This document shows positions 56,861-64,000 of a stretch of DNA of 64,000 bases, in pieces. The notes under the pieces were generated by a model, which made no database searches, was not told the DNA's origin, and saw only the letters and a program-made list of their open reading frames with translations. The first letter of the stretch is position 1. Every line of letters starts with the position of its first letter. A program made the translations under genes and the position numbers. This stretch comes from Polyodon spathula. Lineage: Eukaryota > Chordata > Actinopteri > Acipenseriformes > Polyodontidae. The DNA lies in assembly GCF_017654505.1 (NCBI RefSeq), contig NC_054559.1, forward strand, positions 6,545,281 through 6,609,280, written 5' to 3'.

Positions 56861-59330
56861 TTAGGTTATTGCCATAACCCTGGACCCCTGAAAAGAATGA
56901 CAACCATTACAGACTGGGAAGAGCCTCTCTGACCATAAAATCACTGAGCATATATAAAAGAAGCTGCCCTATCATGGCCCTGCTGTGAGGAGGAAGTTCC
57001 TCCCACCTCCTGTTGAAGAGGGTTGTTCTCACAGTAGCATATCGACATTTTATTTCAAATTCGAAGGTCACCTAGGGACATGACATCGAAGGGCAATGGT
57101 TGTCATTCTTTTCAGGGAACCAGGGTTATGGTAATAACCTAACATTCCCTTTCAAGTAGAATGACAACCATTACCAAATGGGGAAACTGTGCCAAAGCTG
57201 TCATGGCTCCAGATTACTGACAGTACAGCCTAACGATGATAGCCTCAGAGCCCTCATGACGCCTAAGGGTATGCCGCCTGCAACACCCTAGAGCCCAGAG
57301 AGGGCCTTGCTCGGTTTACAACATCAAGGCGGTAAAAACACGCAAATGTCTGGCTACCTGTCCATGTAGCAGCATTGCAAAGGTTTTCCAAGGAGGCTCG
57401 GTGCTCGGTGCCCTTGCAGACTGTAGTGTCTCTACCACTGCATCTGGCAAACCTCGTCTGCATAGAGCTTGAGCTTATTTACCCAGGCTTGAAGTGGGCG
57501 TGTTCTCAGCAGCCCTAGGGGAAGGTTCTCAAGTCGCCTGCCATCAGCCCCAACAACCTTTGAAATATTCTGACCTGTAGAAGAGCATCCTGTCAGAATT
57601 GGGAGAGTATGACTTCCAACGACCGAATCCTGTCTTCCGACAGTGAGGCATACATGCTCACAGAGTTTAGTTTGATCCTCAGGAACACTGTGGACTGAGA
57701 CGGTACGAAGTTGCTCTTCTGTTGATATATGTAGAGCCTTAACTTCGTCACATGATTTATGACCTGTCTGGCGTGTGGCTCGGCACGTGCTATGGAACTC
57801 GCGCAAACTAGCCAATCGTCCAGGTAGTTAAAGATCCGAATACCGAACAACCCGAGTGGAGCCAGTGCTGCATCCATGCATTTGGAAAATGTGCGGGGCA
57901 CCAGCAAGAGGCCAAACGGCAGCACGCAGAATTCAGGCGTCTTGCAGGTCGATCGATGTAATCCCGTCGCCCGGCTGGATGTACTGGAGGATACGCTGTT
58001 CGGTCAACATGTTGAACTTCCTTTGTTTGAAGAACATCTGGACCCTGAGGTTCAGAATAGGTCTGAAACCGCCGTACCTCTTGGGCACCAGGATCTACCT
58101 GGAGTAGAACCCGCTGAGGGCATTGCTTGGGTTTACCAAGCGAACAGTGTTCTTCTGTTGAAGATGGCAATCTCCTGTTGAAGGAGTATCATGCACGCTG
58201 GTTCGACGGTGGTGAGGAACACACCCTTGAAGGGTTAAGGCCTAAGCAGAATTGAGGAGCGTGACAGTGTCTCGTAGTCGATAGCACCCAGGAGTCCTGG
58301 GTGCAGCCTCGCCATGGGTCGTGTCCAGTGGTCAGTCTGGTTGTGAGGGGGGGAAGGTGGCAGCTGGAGCCCCTCAGGGGCGGTCTCCCTTGGGCTTGGG
58401 AGGGGGCACGTCTTTCTTAGGCCTCGGTCTCCAGCCGGAGAACCGGTTACCCCTGGCCTGGCCTGGCCTGGCCGAGCAAACGTGTCATTGCCGATTGCTG
58501 TTAGTGTTCACAGTTGACGTGAATAATCAGCATCTGTTGCCGTTGTGGGTGCCGAAAAGAGCGCGGACAGTGCCGGGCTGTCAGTTGGCGCAGAGGAAGC
58601 ACGGTCGGTGCCAAGCTATTGCAGTCGACGCCGGAGAGGTGTAGTGGTCAGTGCCAAGCAGTCGGTTTTGACTGGTGGCGAGTTTAATCGCGTCGGGGTC
58701 AACGACAAAGATGTTCAACTGATGCAGAGTCAATCGGGGTCAGCGTCGAGGAGGATGTTCAAGCCGGTGAAGAGTTCAATGCCGGGCTGATATAGCAGAG
58801 TCAGTCTGTGTCGAGGAGAAGCGTGGCCGTGCTAGAAGAGCCTTAGGCTTGAGATAGGGGCGCGTAGGCCCGAGCTGGAAGGTAGCTGAGGTCAGGTAAT
58901 TGGTGTAGAGGGCGGTGCCGCTAGACCGCAGGGTCACCCTACAGCACCACAATAGCCAGCAACGGTATAAACTACATGAGGCAGTAAAAGAGAATAAAAA
59001 GCTGATCGCCAATCTCAGAGAGAGGGGTCGAAACCAACTCTAATCCGTAGAAAACTACCGACACGAGGCTAAGGCAATGCGCAATCTCAAACACTTGAAA
59101 GTAGTATCTTACCGTGCATATAATTAATTTGTAGGTCGAAACCGCGCGAATCTGACAATTTTCGGAACAAAGAAAGAGGCAATCTATGATCAGTCTCAGT
59201 GAGTGAGAGAGAAAATGGCGATATGCTACTGTGAGGATGACCCTCTTCAGCAGGAGGTGGGAGGGAATTCCTCCTCACAGCAGGGCCCTGATAGGGCAGC
59301 TTTTTTATATATGCTCAGTGATTGACGGGA
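56861..59330 (-). mobile_element. DIRS-like element in XPO6 intron 2
   Basis: The two ends are inverted copies of each other: 56941-57051 (tcactgagcatatataaaag to acattt) matches the inverse of 59212-59321. Inverted ends, rather than direct LTRs, are the hallmark of DIRS elements, which integrate through a tyrosine recombinase. Extra structure at the left end is a further palindrome, 56861-56909 against 57095-57142. The interior holds a broken reverse transcriptase on the minus strand, antisense to XPO6. At about 2.5 kb the element is strongly deleted; no recombinase or RNase H domain was recognised. It fills most of the 3,233-bp intron. Confidence 0.75.
57432..58170 (-). pseudogene. DIRS-like reverse transcriptase pseudogene
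   Basis: The frame pieces 57593-57925 and 57808-58170 include LPFGLLLVPRTFSKCMDAAL and the active-site box FNYLDDWLVCA, both typical of DIRS-type reverse transcriptases. They are preceded by frameshifted text corresponding to the fingers and motif A. About 40 bp of motif-A text present in the 28.8-kb copy appears deleted near 57930. Several frameshifts make it nonfunctional. Confidence 0.85.
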
Positions 59331-59397
59331 ACTAAATATTCTTCCACTGTTAGCCTAGACTAAGAGTGCTGCTTAAAGAAGAGAAATGAATGGAAAT

Positions 59398-59419
59398 GGG
59401 GGGGGGGGGGGGGGGGGGG
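59398..59419. repeat. Poly-G tract, 22 bases
   Basis: Homopolymer just right of the DIRS-like element in XPO6 intron 2. Its length is probably uncertain. Confidence 0.9.
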
Positions 59420-59582
59420 AGAAAGAAGCAGACTGTAGTGTTGGTTCTTTTGTTGATGTTCTGTAAAACGCGTGCGGCGACTTATTTCTCTTTCTGTACA
59501 AATTAGAAAATGTGATGTGCAGTAGACGGATAACCAAGTCTATAACAAAGTCTGACTCCTTTTTTTTCTTTCCTCATGGCAG

Positions 59583-59695
59583 AGGAGCTGTTGAATAACT
59601 TTGCCCAGCAGACGGGTGCATGGCGATACTGCCTCTACTTCCTGTCCAACACTCGGAACGAGTATGTCATGATGTACAGCCTGACGGTATTTGAG
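59583..59695 (+). CDS. XPO6: Exportin-6 exon 3 (residues 32-69)
   Basis: A 113-bp exon: two bases completing a glutamate codon plus 37 codons reading ELLNNFAQQTGAWRYCLYFL and then SNTRNEYVMMYSLTVFE. This belongs to the amino-terminal HEAT-like repeats, the Ran-binding half in this receptor family. The acceptor follows tttcttcctcatggcag, and the donor is GAG then gtaggt, phase 0. It is strongly conserved with remembered vertebrate sequence and has no internal stop. Confidence 0.96.
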
Positions 59696-60933
59696 GTAGG
59701 TTGATGTATAGACATGATAGAGCCCTATAGCAGGACATGACAGCAGGAGCGGAGAAATGTACTTTGTTGCGGGCAGGACTGGGTGGGCAAAAATTTCAGA
59801 TTGAGGTAATTTGCGGGAGCAGTCTCGAAGGTCAGAGAATCCCATGTCTCGTTCTGTGACGTCACATACACAGAATCGGCTTGCTGTCTGTGTTTTTGAA
59901 AAATGACTGATCTGAAATCTGAGGATGTAGTAGCTTTAAAAAATGTGAGTATGGCATTGAAGATGAAACGTGTTTTGTAGTCCCTGCTTGATAAAACTTA
60001 AATTTTGTCTGAATCCTGTTTTGTTGAACTGTTTTAAGTCTGTGTCCTGGGATTTAAGGTTTTTGCGGGTAGAGGTGGGATAAAAATCCAAGAAAACACA
60101 TGGGAGTTGGTTTTCAGGACAAGAGTGGGATTAAAAAAATACTCCAGTGCAAGGCTCTGAGACACGACTGTTTTTTAAACGAGTGCTAACCAAGCAACGG
60201 CGTTTGGGTCCTATTCACAAAGGTTAAACTTGTTTTAAATTGTTTGTTTAATTTTTTTTAAACTCTAGTTTGATCGTTTTAATAGTTTGCTGTTCATGAA
60301 AGTGTTCTAGATTAGTGTTTAACAATCTAGAAAATGTCACAAGATTTGTTCCAATAGCTAAAAAACTAGTCCGCCTTTATATACCCTAATGTTACAATAC
60401 TCTTTGTGACTAAGAAGTGCTCTACACAGTTTCATCACAATCAAAGTGTTTCTCAAAATGAATGCAAAACTCTGTGTGATGGGTGTCCACTTACACATGG
60501 ACATGAATCCCCAGGGCAGCTGAGAAATAAACATTTATATCCCTAGTTTTAAGTGGAAGATGCAACAAAAAAATGTCATATCTGAGAGACTAGGCTGGCA
60601 GGTTTGTGCGCAGTGCCCCTGATATCAGGCTCTGTTCATACAGCCAGAATAGCCCTAAGGTTTCTGCATAGTCATGGTTTCCCATGATAACATATTTGTT
60701 CTGGAAGGGAGGGGGTGTCCCAGGGCCGTGGTGCGCAGTGACTGAGGTGCTATGCACTGCAAGCCTCAAGTCATCAGAGCCAAACTGTTTTGAACAAAAA
60801 CTATGGATGGAACAGTAGGAACTACTCTGTTAAACAGTGCCCATATAAGTATATTGTATTTAAAGTACCTTGTTGATGGCATACTCTAGAGCCGTCATGT
60901 TCATCAGTGAGTCTGTATGTATGTCGCACTTTT

Positions 60934-60966
<33 letters not shown>

Positions 60967-61422
60967 TGTGGATTAAAGTATTTTTCAAGATACTGATTGG
61001 TTTAATTTTGTAATTACAGCTGTAGCAGGGAGATGTGTACGTTAGACATGTTTTAAAGCTGGTACTTTTACTGTAGTTACTGTCTTTGAGCCGTGTGCAA
61101 ACTTTTTGTGCCCTAAAGTTTGTGGCAGAACTTTGCAGAATGTTTAACAAGTTTTTATTTTTTGCACAATTCGCTGGCCTGTACAGAGCAAAGTGGGTTG
61201 GGCTTGATGTATTTCACTGCAGCCTGGAGATTAGATGGGAAGAGGTGAGCTGAGCAATGTGAGATTAAAAGCAGAAGTACATTTTGTTAAGACACTGCAT
61301 TGACGTTGCATACATGTAAAAGTAGGAGCTTTCAGATCTTTTAACTGGAGCTACAATAAGCATTATGAAACAAACCCAGCTGTGATTGACTGACTCTGTT
61401 CCTCCCTGTGCTTTACCCACAG
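59696..61422 (+). other. XPO6: XPO6 intron 3
   Basis: Bounded by gtaggt and cccacag. Apart from the TTTA run it shows no recognisable element or exon. Confidence 0.8.
60931..60961. repeat. (TTTA)n microsatellite
   Basis: TTTA tetranucleotide run inside XPO6 intron 3. Confidence 0.9.
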
Positions 61423-61620
61423 AACCTGATCAATAAGATGTGGTTGGGCTTGGCATCTCAGGATAAAATGGAGATCCGGAACTGCCTGCCCAAGCTGCTG
61501 CTGTCTGAGCATAAAGCTCTACCATACTTCATCCGCAACAAGCTGTGCAAGGTGATCGTTGACATCGGCAGGCAGGACTGGCCTATGTTCTACCACGACT
61601 TCTTCACAAACACTCTGCAG
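61423..61620 (+). CDS. XPO6: Exportin-6 exon 4 (residues 70-135)
   Basis: A 198-bp exon of exactly 66 codons, phase 0 at both ends. It encodes NLINKMWLGLASQDKMEIRN through YFIRNKLCKVIVDIGRQDWP to FYHDFFTNTLQ. The RNKLCKVIVDIGRQDWP stretch is the landmark block of the exportin-1/importin-beta-like (Xpo1) amino-terminal domain. The acceptor ctttacccacag and the donor CAG then gtactc are canonical. It is the most conserved exon of those visible. Confidence 0.97.
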
Positions 61621-63342
61621 GTACTCGCTGCACAGTGTTCTGTTTCAAACCAGGATCAACCTTATTATTCAAAGTCTTAAATTAATACTACAACTTTGCA
61701 ACACCACCTCTTATTGTGACGAAAACCTTCTGGTTATTTGCTGTAGATCAAATTGTCCGCTTCCTAATTATTGCCTGTACTGTAGGTCCCTGGTCTGATT
61801 GCAGTTGGACCTTTTGAAGTAAACCTGATAAGCAGAAAGTGATAATGTTGATGGTGCTAAAATTAAGTAAGGAATGGGGTTAAATATGTAATCTTAACTG
61901 GTGAGTAATGAAATACACAGCATCAGTCCAGGGGTGTCCAGTCACAGTCCTGGAGGGCTGTTCCACTCCAGGTTTAACAGGTAAAATGAATTCACTACAT
62001 CAGGGTCTGGTTGGAGGTCTTAGTTTATTCAATGAATCAATTTAGAAAATGGTTGGAACAAAGATGTGAAGTGGAAAGGCCCATTTTGGCCACACCTTAC
62101 CAAGTCTCTTGTTAGAACAGGATTTGCAGTAAATTCTTTGACACTGTTTAATGGGTCTGTCTTGTTACTGCTGAAACTAGAAGCTCGACAGTAACTCCTT
62201 GTTCTTGTTAAAAGGGAAGTGTGAAGTAATATTGAATCGGTTCTAAACGAGAGTAGTAAACTTCTCATTTCAGTGTTGGGCTGACTCTTGTTGTTTAGAC
62301 TCTGCCTTAGTGTTTAGAGCTGTACCAGAGTGTGTTGGTGTTTTGATAGGAAATACAATGCTTTACTGAAGACTGGGGACTCATCTCTGCTTGGCCGCAA
62401 AAATCTGTTTGATTGCTAACCCATTTTCCTTATTCTCTCAACTGGTAAAAAGGATAAAAAAATAAATTGGCACTGAAAGTCATGCATTGGGTAACAGCTC
62501 ACTGACGCTGCACCGAAACTGTGGAACTTAGCAATACATAATAAAGAGCTGTCGTGGGTCTGCAGATGGAGGCAAAGGAGTTCACAAGGTCTGCTTTGCT
62601 GTATTCCCATGACAACCTCATGGTTTAAACTCACAAACCTGTGAGTTTAAACCATTGCATGTGGGTCGTTTTTAGGGAACGAAAGTCAGAGCATGCCTGT
62701 CGTAATAAAACACAAGAAGACCTGAAAGGGCCTTAAAAGTTTATCCCTGAATGCATCTACTTGTTCTAAGGATTCTTGAACTATTGTTCTGCTTTTGAAC
62801 AGCAGATATATATGGAAATTAGAGATGGGAACGTTGTGCTTCAAATCTGTATTTTTTAGCATTCAAATATAGAGGGCCTCTGTATAACCTCTCCCCAAAC
62901 GCTTGTAGGTGGAGCAGCTTTGAAGCCATACACACTTTGAGCTACCTAGAGGACCACCACCACTTACGTGAATATACTTAATCTAAAGAATCGGTGCATT
63001 TTAAGTTTGCCTGGGTCTGTGGTTTTTAAACCTAGAACTCACTGATGTTGCTGCATTGTTTAAGCTCGGATCTGAGAAACTGCCATCTGATCTGTGTTTC
63101 TAAACCAAGTTTTGGCCTCAAATGGATCCAGAGGTAGAAGTTTTTGAATTTCAGGATTTGGTTGAACTCTTGACTTGGACCTTTAATAGCTTCTAAACTG
63201 CTGGTCTGATTAAGCTGTGTTTTTTACAATAAAAATCAACTGCAGGTAAGAATGTCAAGCTGACATGACCCTTTCCTGTCCCGACTTGCCATGGAAAAGT
63301 TTGAAGATAGCTTTGTGACGTCTGCTTGTTTGTGCTCCCCAG
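61621..63342 (+). other. XPO6: XPO6 intron 4
   Basis: Bounded by gtactc and ccccag. It holds one copy of interspersed repeat G. At 62616-62659 a short palindrome (catggtttaaactcacaaac and its inverse) could fold as a hairpin. Confidence 0.8.
61931..62090. repeat. Interspersed repeat G, copy 2, in XPO6 intron 4
   Basis: It matches 41121-41275 in block order (ggggtgtcca, tcctggagggc, ttccactccag, then ggttggaaca, gtggaaagg). Being found both in the intergenic space and in an intron, it is a dispersed repeat. Confidence 0.5.
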
Positions 63343-63502
63343 CTGATTCAGTCGCCTGCCATGGCCCCGCTGGGTCTGATCCTGCTCAAGACCACGTCCG
63401 AGGAGCTGGCTTGCCCACGGGAAGACCTGAGTGTGGCGCGCAAGGAGGAGCTGCGCAAACTGCTGCTGGAGCAGGTGCCCACTGTCCTGGGCCTGCTCAC
63501 AG
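63343..63502 (+). CDS. XPO6: Exportin-6 exon 5 (residues 136-188)
   Basis: A 160-bp exon (53 codons plus one base) encoding LIQSPAMAPLGLILLKTTSE, then ELACPREDLSVARKEELRKL and LLEQVPTVLGLLT. These residues continue the amino-terminal HEAT-like helices. The acceptor tgctccccag and the donor G then gtgaat are standard. The phase-1 end joins the GA at 63718 to make the glycine of TGILE. Codon usage is GC-rich at third positions, unlike the AT-rich introns. Confidence 0.96.
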
Positions 63503-63717
63503 GTGAATGAAACATCCAGGCCTCCTGCAATCTGCCTGCAACCCAGAGTGGCAAATTCCCTTTCCGGCTCTGGTCACACTTGTCTGTAGACCTCTTCCCC
63601 CCCCCCCCCACCAAAAGTTTATGGTGGAGTGTTTTAGTTTAAATTAAAATTTAAGGCTGTCAAGTATGTTAAACTGCAGTAATATGTTTTTTTACACAAA
63701 ATTGTGTGCTTCTGCAG

Positions 63718-63795
63718 GAATTCTGGAGTCGATCTGGGATAAACACAGTGTGACGGCAGCCACGCCCCCTCCCTCCCCCACCTCTGGAAAAAGTG
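63718..63795 (+). CDS. XPO6: Exportin-6 exon 6 (residues 189-215)
   Basis: A 78-bp exon that completes a glycine and reads ILESIWDKHSVTAATPPPSP then TSGKS, with one base of the next codon before the donor gtacgg. The proline/serine-rich TPPPSPTSG is a flexible linker known in vertebrate XPO6. The lysine in TSGKSG stands where I recall glutamate in mammals. The remaining 900 or so residues lie beyond the right edge. Confidence 0.94.
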
Positions 63796-63942
63796 GTACG
63801 GCCCTCTAGTATAAAGATTATCTCTAATATTTGTTTTCACTGAGAGAATAACACGCTTGACTTTGGAGAAAGTTTAGTGTCAGTCAGTACTGAGATTGTT
63901 GTATCCGGGGCAATCCTGTAAGTGATTGTTCTAATAGGGCTA

Positions 63943-63945
<3 letters not shown>

Positions 63946-63973
<28 letters not shown>
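63946..63973. repeat. Poly-G tract, 28 bases
   Basis: Homopolymer in XPO6 intron 6 near the right edge of the window. Confidence 0.9.
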
Positions 63974-64000
63974 ACACGGAACAGAAATTAACTGGCCAAA

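Overview
The window is eukaryotic: spliced genes, long AT-rich noncoding DNA, many microsatellites, and dense DNA transposons and retroelements. Two host genes are recognisable, and both run off the window. The amino-terminal exons of the SBK1 kinase lie on the minus strand at the left (1459-2287). The first six exons of exportin-6 (XPO6) lie on the plus strand at the right (49620-63795). The two genes are neighbours in divergent orientation in human too, so this looks like conserved vertebrate synteny. The transposon mix (several Tc1 subfamilies, hAT, Tigger/pogo, PIF/Harbinger, DIRS-like retroelements, solo LTRs) suggests a ray-finned fish, perhaps a non-teleost such as a sturgeon. The species is inference; no single sequence proves it.

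Layout. 1-3.2 kb: SBK1 exons, a 29-bp minisatellite and a candidate SBK1 promoter (CCAAT, CRE and ZNF143-type sites). 3.2-49 kb: intergenic space filled with transposons in several states of decay. The clearest pieces are a nested set at about 5.05-9.08 kb (a dispersed repeat split by a 3.1-kb TIR element that is itself split by a Tc1), a solo LTR at 9.5-10.2 kb inside a small MITE whose empty counterpart sits at 27.6 kb, two rearranged Tc1 copies (30.6 and 41.4 kb), hAT pseudogenes (22 and 35 kb), Tigger/pogo remnants (13.8, 27.0, 33.4 kb), DIRS-like fragments (28.8 and 31.8 kb), foldback repeats, and a 52-bp tandem array of tRNA-like units at 48.1-48.6 kb.

49.1-64 kb: XPO6. Exon 1 has an ETS-type promoter motif upstream and contributes only the initiator ATG before a consensus donor. 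Five further coding exons join in perfect phase (residues 1 to about 215 of a protein of about 1,125 residues). Intron 1 carries a Harbinger-type MITE with an intact target-site duplication. Intron 2 is mostly one DIRS-like element with inverted ends, inserted antisense to XPO6.

I see no bacterial-style operons, CRISPR arrays, rRNA or intact tRNA genes. No transposase or reverse transcriptase here is intact, so all mobile elements look immobile by themselves.
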